DNA of 64,000 nucleotides from Ignavibacterium sp. (GCF_025998815.1 NZ_AP026678.1:1364001-1428000), one strand, 5' to 3'. Positions 26,530 to 35,550 are shown, counted from the stretch's first letter. The notes: a model not told the origin generated them from the letters alone. Program-made: numbers and translations.

Positions 26530-26917
26530 CAATATTAAAAGGATTGATTATCTTTAGATTGTGAATTTTACTGAAATCTTTTTCATTTCTTGTTATAAGA
26601 ACAGCATTACAATCTAATGTTGAAGCTGCAATTATTGCATCCCCAATTCCAAGATTATAATTTTTCTTCAATTCAATTGTTTTATTTACGATTGAATCAG
26701 TTAAAAAGATTTTGTTGAATGCAAAAAGGCAATTTTTTATGGCAGTAATTTCTTCAGAAGTAATTTTGGGGAATGATAAAAGTTCTATTTCATTTATTAC
26801 TGAAAAATAAATTTCATTTTTAGTAATGAAATCTTCGTCGAAATAAAATTGTACAGCATCCTCATCATTAAAGTAATAAATAAAAATATTAGTATCGTAA
26901 AAGTATTTTGATTGCAT
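26516..26917 (-). CDS. PIN-domain ribonuclease, VapC-like toxin
   Basis: 133 residues. Starts with FYDTNIFIYYF (first PIN aspartate), has a central acidic residue around INEIELLSFP, and LGIGDAIIAAS supplying the next aspartates, then VLITRNEKDFS. This is the acidic quartet of VapC-type RNases, which cut tRNA or rRNA when freed from the antitoxin. It overlaps the small upstream gene by 1 bp (TAATG), the usual antitoxin-toxin order, and overlaps ltaE by 14 bp. Confidence 0.85.
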   Translation of the reverse strand: MQSKYFYDTNIFIYYFNDEDAVQFYFDEDFITKNEIYFSVINEIELLSFPKITSEEITAIKNCLFAFNKIFLTDSIVNKTIELKKNYNLGIGDAIIAASTLDCNAVLITRNEKDFSKIHNLKIINPFNIDEIY

Positions 26918-27114
26918 TAGTTATTTCTTTCCAATTCTTTTCTGACTTTATTTTGATACTCTGTTCCATCCATCAGATATTTTTTAAGGATGCCTTTTGC
27001 TTTTTTAACATCTGAAATTTTTCTGTTCTTATTTAAGAGTTTTTCATTAATTTCAACCTTGATTATTTTATCATCAAGATATTTCAAAGCATCTTTGGGC
27101 AATGTAATTATCAT
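26917..27114 (-). CDS. Putative antitoxin partner of the PIN protein
   Basis: 65 residues, directly before the PIN gene with TAATG coupling. Short beta start MIITLPKDALKYL, then a helical basic tail with DVKKAKGILKKYLMDGTEY that could wrap the toxin, as VapB-type tails do. I do not recognise a specific DNA-binding family (MazE/AbrB or RHH) with certainty. The call rests mainly on position, size and coupling. AGAGGT lies before the ATG. Confidence 0.65.
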   Translation of the reverse strand: MIITLPKDALKYLDDKIIKVEINEKLLNKNRKISDVKKAKGILKKYLMDGTEYQNKVRKELERNN

Positions 27115-27161
27115 TTTATTTACCTCTATTAATTATCTTAATCAAAAATAATCTGATAAGT

Positions 27162-28814
27162 TTAGAGTTTCAATTTATTTTTCATCCAGAGCAAAATTGA
27201 TATTCCAATTATCCACAATGATAGTGCAGAGCTCAAGACAGGAATAATTAGTGGATATTTAGTATAAAAAGGTTTTTCATCATTCAGAGGAACATCAACC
27301 ACAAATGATGTGCGAGTAAACAATTTCGTTTCGAATTCTGTTATTCCGAATTTGTTTATCAAACAACTAATTCCTCCGTTGGCAGAACGCACTACTGCTC
27401 TTCTGTTTTCTACTGCACGCAATGCTGCAAATTCCTTATGCTGATAAGGTCCGCTTGAATTTCCATACCAGCTATCATTCGTAACCACAGTGATAAATTG
27501 AGCACCTCTTTTCACAAAGTGAGTAACAAAGTCAGGAAAAACAGATTCATAACAAACCAATCCGGCAATTCTGAGTGAGTCATTATCAATTTTTAATTTA
27601 AAGACAGTAGTATCTTTACCAACATTCCAACCACTTAATCCCACGCCCCATTTAAACCAGTCAGCTAAAAATGGCAAAGCATCAACGAAGGGAACTTTTT
27701 CACCAAGCGGAACCAATTGCATTTTACCATAACGCTGAATCTCATAAGAATTTGGACTTATCAGGAGAATAGAATTATAAGTTGAATAATAAAAATTTCC
27801 TGCTTTACTTAACTTCGCATCAGTCGGGGGATTTTCGTAGTGAACAATGTAATCAGGCATTCCGGTAAGAAGATAAACATTATTTTTTCTGAGAAATGAA
27901 TAAATTGAATCTACAATATCAGAGTAAGTTCCTGAAAGAAGATAAACCGGTAATGCTGTTTCCGGCCAGATGATAATCTTTGCATTTTGCTTTGTACATT
28001 CTTCAGATAGCTCAATATAATTTTTCAGAATATTATCGAGACCGCCAAGTTCCCATTTGTCCCAAGGATCTAAATTTGGTTGCACAACACCAACTCTAAT
28101 AAATTTTTCCGAATCATTTTTCTCATTCAACTTTACTAAACCATAAATAAATACAAAACAAAACAGAAGGACAGCAATGAAGAGATACTTCAGATTATAT
28201 TTTTTGGTTGAAATGAAATTTTTTATAACAAGAAAAAGTGAAACATTTATATAAAGAACAATCAATGATAATCCAAAAGCTCCTACAACATCGACAATCT
28301 GAATAAAAGCTGTGAACTTTGCCAATCCGTGTCCAAGAGTAAGCCAAGGAAATTTCAGATCAGTTAAGGTCAGAAGATATTCGCCTGTTACCCAAATGAT
28401 TGGAAAAAGCCAGAGTGCTTTTTCTTTCACGACAATTTTTTGTGATAAATAAAACAAAGTAGAATTTATAAGCAACACAACAGGATAGAAAAATATTAAA
28501 ACTCCACCTCCAATCATTAAAAAAGGATCGGCTTTACTTTGCCAGCTACCTACCCAATAAATTGTAATTACGCTTAAAGTAAAAAACATTAAGTAAGAAG
28601 CACGGTTTATTTCGAGTAATGTTTTTCTTTTGTCAATTACAAACAAGTATGGAACAAATGAGAAGAAAAGAAAAAGTGAAAAAGGAAATGGAAATGGCGT
28701 GAAAGAAATTCCTGTTAATATTCCGGATAAAACTATTAGCAGTCTTTCTTTTCTTAAAAATGACTTTTCTTCCGCAGATAATTTATTTCGCCTAAAAAGT
28801 TTTAACAAATTCAA
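27162..28814 (-). CDS. lnt: Apolipoprotein N-acyltransferase
   Basis: 550 residues. Transfers an acyl chain to the N-terminal cysteine of lipoproteins at the inner membrane. Six or so membrane helices come first (to about residue 227), then the periplasmic nitrilase-like domain with the catalytic triad E285 (IIWPETALP), K364 (YGKMQLVPLGEKVPF) and C421 (GLVCYES), matching E267/K335/C387 of E. coli, and a final TM helix. The only reasonable start is a TTG overlapping the DedA stop (TTGA). The window encodes lipoproteins that need it, such as the TPR protein at 45.7 kb. Confidence 0.93.
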   Translation of the reverse strand: MNLLKLFRRNKLSAEEKSFLRKERLLIVLSGILTGISFTPFPFPFSLFLFFSFVPYLFVIDKRKTLLEINRASYLMFFTLSVITIYWVGSWQSKADPFLMIGGGVLIFFYPVVLLINSTLFYLSQKIVVKEKALWLFPIIWVTGEYLLTLTDLKFPWLTLGHGLAKFTAFIQIVDVVGAFGLSLIVLYINVSLFLVIKNFISTKKYNLKYLFIAVLLFCFVFIYGLVKLNEKNDSEKFIRVGVVQPNLDPWDKWELGGLDNILKNYIELSEECTKQNAKIIIWPETALPVYLLSGTYSDIVDSIYSFLRKNNVYLLTGMPDYIVHYENPPTDAKLSKAGNFYYSTYNSILLISPNSYEIQRYGKMQLVPLGEKVPFVDALPFLADWFKWGVGLSGWNVGKDTTVFKLKIDNDSLRIAGLVCYESVFPDFVTHFVKRGAQFITVVTNDSWYGNSSGPYQHKEFAALRAVENRRAVVRSANGGISCLINKFGITEFETKLFTRTSFVVDVPLNDEKPFYTKYPLIIPVLSSALSLWIIGISILLWMKNKLKL

Positions 28815-29428
28815 TTCTGGAATTTCTTTTTACTTTTCTTGATGAAGTAACGAATAATCAGAAACGCTATAACTACAACTGTTGCTGCAATTACTATTTG
28901 ATTATATGTAGTCAGAAATGCATCTACTTTTTGAATGTTCTCACCGAAAACCATTCCAAGTGAAATTAAAATTGAATTCCAAATAAGAGCACTCGCAGCA
29001 GAAAGCAGCACTGTGTAGTGAACATTCAATCTGCTCATTCCTGCGAAGAAAGAAATCACTGCTCTTGTTCCCGGTAAAAACCTATTAGCAATAATCAGAA
29101 AATATCCGTACTTGCGAAATGCATTCTCCACTTTTTCAATAGACTCAATGGTAAGAAATTTAATTTTACCTGAATGTAATATTCTTTTATCAATCTGCCA
29201 TCCAATAGCAAATGCAGTTAGAAAGCCAACAAGACTTCCACCTGTGGCAAAAATAAGAACCGGAACAAAGTGCAGGTCAGAAGCTCCGACGAGTGAGCCA
29301 CCAACAACAATAACCATATCGCTAGGAGAAGGTGGAAATAAATTTTCTATGAAAGCGAAAAAAAAGATTGTCAGATAAATCCAGATTGGACTAAGTTCTG
29401 AAATTCGAGTAAGAATTTCTTCAAACAT
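28811..29428 (-). CDS. DedA/SNARE-associated (VTT) family membrane protein
   Basis: About 205 residues. FFFAFIENLFPPSPSD near the start and NRFLPGTRAVISFFAGMSR are the diagnostic DedA segments; ends with a TM helix and KKSKKK. DedA proteins take part in membrane homeostasis, with roles in lipid carrier (undecaprenyl phosphate) or phospholipid flipping reported for some. I use the ATG at 29428; a GTG three codons upstream is less likely. It overlaps ispF by 8 bp and lnt by 4 bp. Confidence 0.9.
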   Translation of the reverse strand: MFEEILTRISELSPIWIYLTIFFFAFIENLFPPSPSDMVIVVGGSLVGASDLHFVPVLIFATGGSLVGFLTAFAIGWQIDKRILHSGKIKFLTIESIEKVENAFRKYGYFLIIANRFLPGTRAVISFFAGMSRLNVHYTVLLSAASALIWNSILISLGMVFGENIQKVDAFLTTYNQIVIAATVVVIAFLIIRYFIKKSKKKFQN

Positions 29429-29918
29429 TAAAATCACTCTTGATTAGTAAAACTGTAGCCATTGCAACCGCACCTTCAGCCCTTCCAACAAAACCAAGTT
29501 TCTCGGTTGTTGTAGCTTTAACTGAAATTTGTGATGGAGAGATTTCCAGTAATTGCGAAATGTTATTTTTAATTTTTTCTATGAAAGGAGAAATTTTCGG
29601 AGATTCAAGTGCGAGCATCGAATCAATGTTGGAAATTGTATAGCCTTCTTTCTTCACGAGAGAATAGCAATGTTTGAGAATGATTGAACTATCAACATCT
29701 TTCCATCTTTCGTCAGTGTTCGGGAAATGCTGACCGATATCTCCTAAAGCCAAAGCACCAAGAATCGCATCAGAAATTGCGTGAAGAAGTACATCAGCAT
29801 CAGAATGACCTTCCAATCCTTTGTTTGACGGAATTTCAATTCCACCTAAAATTAATTTTCTTCCTTCCGCAAAAGAATGAACATCAAAACCAAATCCGAT
29901 TTTAATATCAAGTTTCAA
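29421..29918 (-). CDS. ispF: 2-C-methyl-D-erythritol 2,4-cyclodiphosphate synthase
   Basis: 165 residues. MEP isoprenoid pathway enzyme closing CDP-ME phosphate to the cyclodiphosphate. GFGFDVHSF (zinc ligands D12 and H14), GLEGHSDADVLLHAISDA (H46), GDIGQHFPNTD and ATTTEKLGFVGR are all intact. It overlaps acyP by 4 bp upstream and dedA by 8 bp downstream. ispD is not adjacent. Confidence 0.96.
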   Translation of the reverse strand: MKLDIKIGFGFDVHSFAEGRKLILGGIEIPSNKGLEGHSDADVLLHAISDAILGALALGDIGQHFPNTDERWKDVDSSIILKHCYSLVKKEGYTISNIDSMLALESPKISPFIEKIKNNISQLLEISPSQISVKATTTEKLGFVGRAEGAVAMATVLLIKSDFNV

Positions 29919-30196
29919 TATCGCACCTCAAAATCTTTAAATTCATTTTTGAATTCTTTCCATTCTACTTTACAATCTTTAACATAGGCGTGAGAAGGAC
30001 CAACTTTTAACTTTTTTATCAACTCGTGAATCATTCCTTCTTCACCTTCAACTTCTGTTAACACTTCACCCGTAAATAAATTTTTTGTGTAACCTTTAAG
30101 TCCTAAAGCATTTGCATTCCGCAAAACAAAATATCTGAATCCAACTCCCTGAACAACTCCATCAACTATTATTGTTGCTCTTGCCAGTTTGCTCAT
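29915..30196 (-). CDS. acyP: Acylphosphatase
   Basis: 93 residues. Hydrolyses acyl phosphates. GVVQGVGFRYF carries the catalytic arginine R21 and GYTKNL the catalytic asparagine N39. Length is usual for the family. Its start lies inside the end of the EamA transporter gene (35 bp overlap) and its end overlaps ispF. Confidence 0.93.
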   Translation of the reverse strand: MSKLARATIIVDGVVQGVGFRYFVLRNANALGLKGYTKNLFTGEVLTEVEGEEGMIHELIKKLKVGPSHAYVKDCKVEWKEFKNEFKDFEVRY

Positions 30197-31091
30197 TTCT
30201 GTTTTCTAATATTTCTGAAAGAAGTAAACCAATTACTATAAATACGCCACCAAACATTCCAAATTTAGAAATTTTTTCACCGACAATGAAGAATGCCAGA
30301 ACTGCTGCCATTATTGGCTCGAAAGAATAAATTATTCCTGCCTTAGTTGGCGTTACGACCTTCTGATATTTTAATTGAAGTATTGTTGCAATGATTGATG
30401 CAAAAACTGAAGTGTAAATCAAAGCAAATAGTACATTGGTATTCAGATTAAACTTTACTATCTCTAAACCGAATGCTGAAAGAATTATTGAACCAAGAAA
30501 TCCACCCAAACCTGTAATCAAAAGCTGAATAAATACCATAGGCATATAATCATATTTTTTTGTAAACACATCTACATAAACAACCTGAAAGGCAAATAAA
30601 ACAGCACAAAGTAAAGTAAGGAAATCTCCGAAGTTAAAATCAGAACCGAGTTCATTTATGAATTGAAATAAATTATCTCCGCTGCTTGAGAGAAAAATTA
30701 ATCCAATCATAACAAACAAAATACTGACGAGGTTATACCACTTAGGTTTTTTCTTTTCAATAATTGTCTGAAGAATCGGGATTATAACAACAAATGTTCC
30801 TGTAATAAATCCGGACTTTGTTGCAGTTGTGTAATTTAAACCGATAGTCTGAGTGGCAAAACCAAGGAAATAAAATACTCCAAGAATAGAACCTGCTATA
30901 AAAGTTTTTTTATCGGTCTTTTTAACAATAGAATAAATGAAAGGAAGTAAAATAGCCGCTGCAAGAAAAAATCTGATTCCAAGAAATAACAGTGGAGAAA
31001 TATCAGCTAATGCATTTTTAATAAGAGCAAATGTTCCGCCCCAGATAACTGTATTAAGTAAGAGAGCACTTTCACCAATGTATTTTTTCAT
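30162..31091 (-). CDS. EamA/DMT-superfamily transporter
   Basis: 309 residues with ten hydrophobic helices in two EamA repeats; NTVIWGGTFALIKNAL begins the first and FQVVYVDVFTKKYDYMP opens the second, ending in a helix with GLLLSEILENR. Inner-membrane drug/metabolite transporter, substrate unknown. The C-terminal tail QTGKSNNNS overlaps acyP. Located 19 bp after era. Confidence 0.9.
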   Translation of the reverse strand: MKKYIGESALLLNTVIWGGTFALIKNALADISPLLFLGIRFFLAAAILLPFIYSIVKKTDKKTFIAGSILGVFYFLGFATQTIGLNYTTATKSGFITGTFVVIIPILQTIIEKKKPKWYNLVSILFVMIGLIFLSSSGDNLFQFINELGSDFNFGDFLTLLCAVLFAFQVVYVDVFTKKYDYMPMVFIQLLITGLGGFLGSIILSAFGLEIVKFNLNTNVLFALIYTSVFASIIATILQLKYQKVVTPTKAGIIYSFEPIMAAVLAFFIVGEKISKFGMFGGVFIVIGLLLSEILENRNEQTGKSNNNS

Positions 31092-31110
31092 TGAAGAATT
31101 GTTCCCTCAA

Positions 31111-32016
31111 TTATTTCCTGGTTCCGTATCCAAAATACTTCAGCATCTTTTCGTTAGAGCGCCACTTTTCTCTTACTTTCACTCGAAGCTCAAGATAAAC
31201 TTCCTTTTGTAAAAATTCTTCGATTTCTTTGCGGGCAAGTTCACCGAGTTTTTTAATTGATTTCCCTTCTTTACCAATTATGATTGGTTTTTGAGAATCA
31301 CGCTCAACAATAATTTCAGCACTAATAAAATCCTTGCCCGATGATCTTTCTTTGAAGTCTGCTATTATAACTTCTGTGCTGTACGGAACTTCATCTTCAT
31401 ACAGTTCAAAAATTTTTTCACGAATTATTTCTGAGACAAAAAATCTTTCACTTGCTTCAGATATTATATCATCCGGATAAAATTTTTCTCCTTCAGGAAG
31501 TAACGAAACTATTTCCTGAATTAATCTTTCTACATTAAAATTCAATGAAGCAGCAATCGGAACAACAGATCTAAACTTATTTAAACTTTCATAATGATTT
31601 ACCAGTTGTTGCGCTTGTTCCTGTGTTATTGAATCTACTTTATTCAAAGCCAGGATAATCGGCTTTGTCTTTTGCTCGATAAGATTTTTTATTATTTCAT
31701 TTTCTTCACTTTCTTTTATTCTGCTCTCATTACTAACATCAAACAAAAGCACAATAACATCTGCATCTTTTATGGATTCATTGATTTCCTCAAGCATTTT
31801 TTCGTGAAGAAGGTAAGCGGGTCTTACAATTCCGGGTGTATCGAGAAAAACAATCTGAAAATCATTTTCCGTTAATATGCCGAGAATTTTTTTTCTCGTT
31901 GTTTGTGGTTTTGGTGTTACTATGGAAATTTTTTGTTTCAGAATTGCATTCAGCAAGGTTGACTTACCGACATTTGGCAAACCAATAATTGAAACATATC
32001 CAACTTTGTGACTCAT
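31111..32016 (-). CDS. era: GTPase Era
   Basis: 301 residues. G1 GLPNVGKST, G2 TTRKKI region, G3 DTPGIV, G4 NKVD and a C-terminal KH domain with GKEGKSIKKLGELAR. Era binds the 3' end of 16S rRNA during 30S maturation. Length matches E. coli Era (301). First gene of the minus-strand set era-EamA-acyP-ispF-dedA-lnt. Confidence 0.97.
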   Translation of the reverse strand: MSHKVGYVSIIGLPNVGKSTLLNAILKQKISIVTPKPQTTRKKILGILTENDFQIVFLDTPGIVRPAYLLHEKMLEEINESIKDADVIVLLFDVSNESRIKESEENEIIKNLIEQKTKPIILALNKVDSITQEQAQQLVNHYESLNKFRSVVPIAASLNFNVERLIQEIVSLLPEGEKFYPDDIISEASERFFVSEIIREKIFELYEDEVPYSTEVIIADFKERSSGKDFISAEIIVERDSQKPIIIGKEGKSIKKLGELARKEIEEFLQKEVYLELRVKVREKWRSNEKMLKYFGYGTRK

Positions 32017-32109
32017 ATTAAATTCCGTATCGTTTATTCAAATATAATAATGTTATCCTCATTTAAAGTGATTGAAGATGTAGTGATTATTCAAAAAAAA
32101 TTTCCTGAA

Positions 32110-32137
32110 TAAAAAAACCCTTCTGTTTAAGAAGGGC
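32110..32137 (-). terminator. Rho-independent terminator of trxB
   Basis: Stem AGAAGGG/CCCTTCT (7 bp) with a 5-base loop; the minus strand continues into TTTTTTT. It lies 24 bp after the trxB stop. Confidence 0.88.
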
Positions 32138-32160
32138 TTCTTTCAAAAAATAATTACTAG

Positions 32161-33114
32161 TTATGATTCCTGAGCTTCTAACCATCGTTCAGCGTCAAGT
32201 GCTGCCATACAACCGGTTCCTGCTGCTGTAATCGCCTGACGATATTTTTTATCAGCAACATCGCCTGCAGCAAAAACTCCTTCGACATTTGTATAAGTTG
32301 AGCCGGGTTTTACAATGAGGTAACCTGTTTCATCCATCTCAAGATAATTCTTAAATAACTCTGTATTTGGTTTATGACCAATAGCTATAAATAATCCATC
32401 TGCATCAAGCTGAGTAACTGAATGATCTTTCGTGTCTTCCAGAAGAACTCCGGTCATTCTTTTCTTTCCACCTTCCTCAACACCAAGCACTTCTTTGATA
32501 ACTTTATTCGTTACAAATTTTATTTTAGGATTTTTCTTCGCTCTATCAAGCATAATCTTAGAGGCTCTGAATTCATCTCTTCGATGAACAATAATAACTT
32601 CACTTGCAAACTTGGTAAGGAAATTTGCTTCCTCCATCGCTGTATCACCACCACCAACAACAATAACTTTTAATCCTTTGAAGAAAAAGCCATCGCACGT
32701 AGCACAAGCAGAAACTCCGTAACCCATATACTTTGCTTCGCTTTCAAGTCCAAGTAATCTTGCAGAAGCGCCTGTTGAAATTATAACTGCATCAGCAAAA
32801 TATTCTTCATCATAAGATTTTAATTTGAATGGTCTCTTTGAAAAATCAACTTCCGTAATGTCTTTGTAAATTGATTGCGCTCCGAAACGATGTGCTTGTT
32901 TTCTCATTATGTCCATCAATTCAGGACCTTGAATTCCGTGCTCAAATCCGGGAAAGTTTTCAACCTCAGTAGTTATTGTTAATTGACCGCCAGGTTGTAA
33001 TCCTTCAAATACCACAGGATTAAGATTTGCTCTTGCAGTATAAATTGCTGCAGTTAATCCAGCAGGTCCGGATCCAATAATTGCAACTTTAAAATGATTT
33101 ATTTGTTCCGACAT
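32161..33114 (-). CDS. trxB: Thioredoxin-disulfide reductase
   Basis: 317 residues. FAD- and NADPH-dependent reductase of thioredoxin. FAD motif IIGSGPAGLTAA, redox pair C137-A-T-C140, NADPH motif VVGGGDTAMEEA and C-terminal VFAAGDVADK are complete. Monocistronic between its own terminator and the queG cluster. Confidence 0.96.
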   Translation of the reverse strand: MSEQINHFKVAIIGSGPAGLTAAIYTARANLNPVVFEGLQPGGQLTITTEVENFPGFEHGIQGPELMDIMRKQAHRFGAQSIYKDITEVDFSKRPFKLKSYDEEYFADAVIISTGASARLLGLESEAKYMGYGVSACATCDGFFFKGLKVIVVGGGDTAMEEANFLTKFASEVIIVHRRDEFRASKIMLDRAKKNPKIKFVTNKVIKEVLGVEEGGKKRMTGVLLEDTKDHSVTQLDADGLFIAIGHKPNTELFKNYLEMDETGYLIVKPGSTYTNVEGVFAAGDVADKKYRQAITAAGTGCMAALDAERWLEAQES

Positions 33115-33205
33115 TTTTTACCTCAATGTTTTGAGTAATTAAATTTTTGTTTAGCTTCCGTTTGATTCAATTGTACAAGTTTAGTTTCAATTTTAATGAT
33201 TGCAA

Positions 33206-34126
33206 TCACTCGAATAAAAATTTAGCATTTCGCTTAAGTCCAGAAAGCTTTGTTCTTTTAATGGGACTATCTGAAAATTTTTCTTTGAATGTTTCTTCAT
33301 CCATCTGCATTATTTCAGAATAAGTTAGTTCCTTATTCCTCGGATAAAAATCTTTTAGTGATGTTGTAATACTAAATTTTTTATTCCACGGACATACTTC
33401 CTGACAGATGTCGCAACCAAACAACCAATTTTCAAATTTACCTTTCAGTTCTTCAGTTATCTCGTTTTTATTTTCAATCGTTTGATATGAAATGCATTTA
33501 TTTGAATCAACAACATAAGGTTGAACTATTGCATCAGTTGGACAGGCATCAATACAAGCTGTGCATTCTCCACAAAAGTCAGGAATCTGTTCAGAATATT
33601 CGAATTCATAATTACAAATGATGTTAGCAATAAAAAACCAACTACCAATTTCACGATTAATGATGTTAGTATGTTTTCCCATCCAACCTAAACCAGCTTT
33701 AACTGCCCACACTTTATCCATTACCGGTCCGGTATCCACATAAGAAATAGAATTAAAGTTTGAATCAATTGCTTTCAATTCATTTTCCAACTGATCTAAT
33801 TTTTCCCAGATGATAAGATGATAATCTTTTCCCCAGGCATATCTGGATATTTTACCAAAGTCTTTATCATTTGAATGATAGAATGGTGTATTATAAATGA
33901 GTGCAAGAGAAATAATACTTTTAGCATCGGGCAGAATTTCTTTGGGATTTTTTCTTTTATGAATATTTCGTTCCATATAACTCATTCCGGCTTGAAATTT
34001 TTTATCAAGCCAGAGATTCAGTTTTTCAATCTCATCAGTAAGTTCAACAGCTTGTGCAAATCCTACTAAATCAAATCCGAGGGACTTTGCTTTCGATAAA
34101 ACAATTTCATTCGTAAGCTTTTTCAT
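33206..34126 (-). CDS. queG: Epoxyqueuosine reductase QueG
   Basis: 306 residues. Cobalamin-dependent last step of queuosine synthesis (epoxyQ to Q in tRNA). Iron-sulfur motifs CGECTACIDACPTDAI and CDICQEVCPWN for two [4Fe-4S] clusters, plus SYVDTGPVMDKVWAVKAGLGW of the core (split: YVDTGPVMDK, AGLGWMGKHTN). No HEAT tail, so the short form of QueG. I start at the ATG at 34126, 2 bp after the Rieske gene; an upstream TTG would overlap it. Confidence 0.94.
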   Translation of the reverse strand: MKKLTNEIVLSKAKSLGFDLVGFAQAVELTDEIEKLNLWLDKKFQAGMSYMERNIHKRKNPKEILPDAKSIISLALIYNTPFYHSNDKDFGKISRYAWGKDYHLIIWEKLDQLENELKAIDSNFNSISYVDTGPVMDKVWAVKAGLGWMGKHTNIINREIGSWFFIANIICNYEFEYSEQIPDFCGECTACIDACPTDAIVQPYVVDSNKCISYQTIENKNEITEELKGKFENWLFGCDICQEVCPWNKKFSITTSLKDFYPRNKELTYSEIMQMDEETFKEKFSDSPIKRTKLSGLKRNAKFLFE

Positions 34127-34128
34127 GT

Positions 34129-34482
34129 TTACCAATTAAATTTCTTTGAGTGTGCAGCAACCATTATTTCATCTTTTTCAATTTTAATTGGATAAACATC
34201 TAATCCTTTTCTTCCCGTTGGTTGATTTCCGGTTTTCAAATCAAACTTCCAACCGTGAGCCGGACATACAACACAACCATCTTCTATAAATCCATCATAG
34301 ATTAACGCAGTGTGCTGATGCGGACAAATATTACTCAGAGCATAAATCTCACCATCTACTTTGAATATAGCAATTTCAACTTCATCGCCAGAACCATCAG
34401 ACGCAGGAACTATGAACCTTCTACCTTCATTTTCCCGAAGTTCATTTATTCTGCAGACTTTGTGAAATTTAATTTCGTTCAT
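34129..34482 (-). CDS. Rieske [2Fe-2S] protein, NirD/ferredoxin-like
   Basis: 117 residues, soluble. Ligands C53-x-H55 in ICPHQHTAL and C73-xx-H76 in CPAHGW, so a [2Fe-2S] Rieske cluster is expected. It resembles small Rieske ferredoxins and nitrite reductase small subunits, but no reductase or oxygenase is adjacent. Overlaps the metallo-hydrolase gene by ATGA and is followed at 2 bp by queG, suggesting one operon. It may donate electrons; the partner is unknown. Confidence 0.88.
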   Translation of the reverse strand: MNEIKFHKVCRINELRENEGRRFIVPASDGSGDEVEIAIFKVDGEIYALSNICPHQHTALIYDGFIEDGCVVCPAHGWKFDLKTGNQPTGRKGLDVYPIKIEKDEIMVAAHSKKFNW

Positions 34483-35321
34483 ATCAAATCAAAGAAAACT
34501 TTGTCGTGAGTGATTCCTTTATCAGAGTGTTTAATTGTTACTGCGGCATATTCCGGATCGTGACCAAAATACAAAATCCAGTTTTCCTCCAATGCTTGCT
34601 TCAGATATTTCTTTTTTTCTGAAAGTGTAACCAAAGGTTGTAAATCGTAAGCCATTATATATGGCAAACGTATATGTGAAACAAATGGTAGCAAATCTGC
34701 ACAGTATAAAACAGTATTTGTTCCATCAGAAATTTTAACCATCTGCTGACCAAAAGTATGACCATTTATAACTTCGAAAGAAATGTTTTCGTCAAACTCA
34801 TTATTTGTAAGAAGATTTAGCACACCTTCTTTTACCAATGGTTCAAAATTTTCTTTAAGATAACTCCCACGGTCTCTATCGCTTGGATTCATTGCCCATT
34901 CAAAATTCTGTTTCTGAACATAAAATTTTGCATTGGGAAAAGTTGGAATGAGTTTATCATTTTCAATTTTAGTTGAACCACCGGTATGATCAAAATGCAG
35001 GTGAGTAAGTATAACATCGGTAATCTGATCAACAGTAAAACCTTTTTGAGATAAGGATTTTTCAAGTGAAAGATTATCATCAATTCTATAAATGTTGCGG
35101 GATTTTTCATCCCACTTTGTACCCATTCCTGTATCAATTAAAATTTTTCTTGAATCACTTACAAGAAGCAAATTTCTTGTGGAAAGAGTAACTCTGTTAA
35201 CTTCATCAGCAGGGTTGTTTTTTTCCCACAACGGTTTGGGAATAATTCCGAACATAGCTCCGCCATCCAAACCAATGTAGCCGGAATGAATGGTATGTAA
35301 TTGATATTTACCTATTTTCAT
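34479..35321 (-). CDS. Metallo-beta-lactamase-fold hydrolase
   Basis: 280 residues. Zinc motif THLHFDHTGG, with LLIDTGMGTKW before it, a later INGHTFGQQ and YCADLLPFVSH, and a final histidine in YFGHDPE. The layout is of MBL hydrolases such as AHL-lactonase or PNKD-like proteins, not of class B beta-lactamases. Cytoplasmic; substrate is not predictable. First gene of the MBL-Rieske-queG cluster. Confidence 0.88.
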   Translation of the reverse strand: MKIGKYQLHTIHSGYIGLDGGAMFGIIPKPLWEKNNPADEVNRVTLSTRNLLLVSDSRKILIDTGMGTKWDEKSRNIYRIDDNLSLEKSLSQKGFTVDQITDVILTHLHFDHTGGSTKIENDKLIPTFPNAKFYVQKQNFEWAMNPSDRDRGSYLKENFEPLVKEGVLNLLTNNEFDENISFEVINGHTFGQQMVKISDGTNTVLYCADLLPFVSHIRLPYIMAYDLQPLVTLSEKKKYLKQALEENWILYFGHDPEYAAVTIKHSDKGITHDKVFFDLI

Positions 35322-35397
35322 TGAATAATTTGAAATTATTGAGGTTCAAATTAGCGAAGATTAGAATAATGATAAAGATGAAATGCTTTAGTAAAAA

Positions 35398-35433
35398 GAA
35401 AAAAGGGCGGATTAAAAACCCGCCTTCTCTCCT
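35398..35433 (-). terminator. Terminator after ferredoxin 1
   Basis: Inverted repeat GGGCGG (35405-35410) with CCGCC (35420-35424) and flanking AA/TT pairs; the minus strand continues in a T-rich run. It lies about 75 bp after the ferredoxin stop. Confidence 0.7.
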
Positions 35434-35496
35434 CTGAACTTATTCCCCTATTATTGTAACTAACTAACCAACTAACCAACAAATAAAGGAGGCACT

Positions 35497-35550
35497 ATGA
35501 AGTTCTATATTTTTACAACTGCATCAGTAGGACAGTTGCTTACGCACTGA
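35497..35550 (+). other. 17-codon open frame behind a perfect Shine-Dalgarno, antisense to ferredoxin 1
   Basis: AAAGGAGG at 35485-35492, four bases before an ATG at 35497, the same spacing as crotonase and LemA. The frame is [17 protein letters not shown] and stops at 35548-35550. It runs into the 3' end of the ferredoxin gene on the other strand. It could be a leader peptide, or the start region of a gene lost by deletion. No conserved protein can be claimed. Confidence 0.3.

Noticed and set aside
34479-35321. Class B beta-lactamase (antibiotic resistance)
   Set aside because: Metal motif fits the general MBL hydrolase group; there is no signal peptide and no class B subfamily signature.
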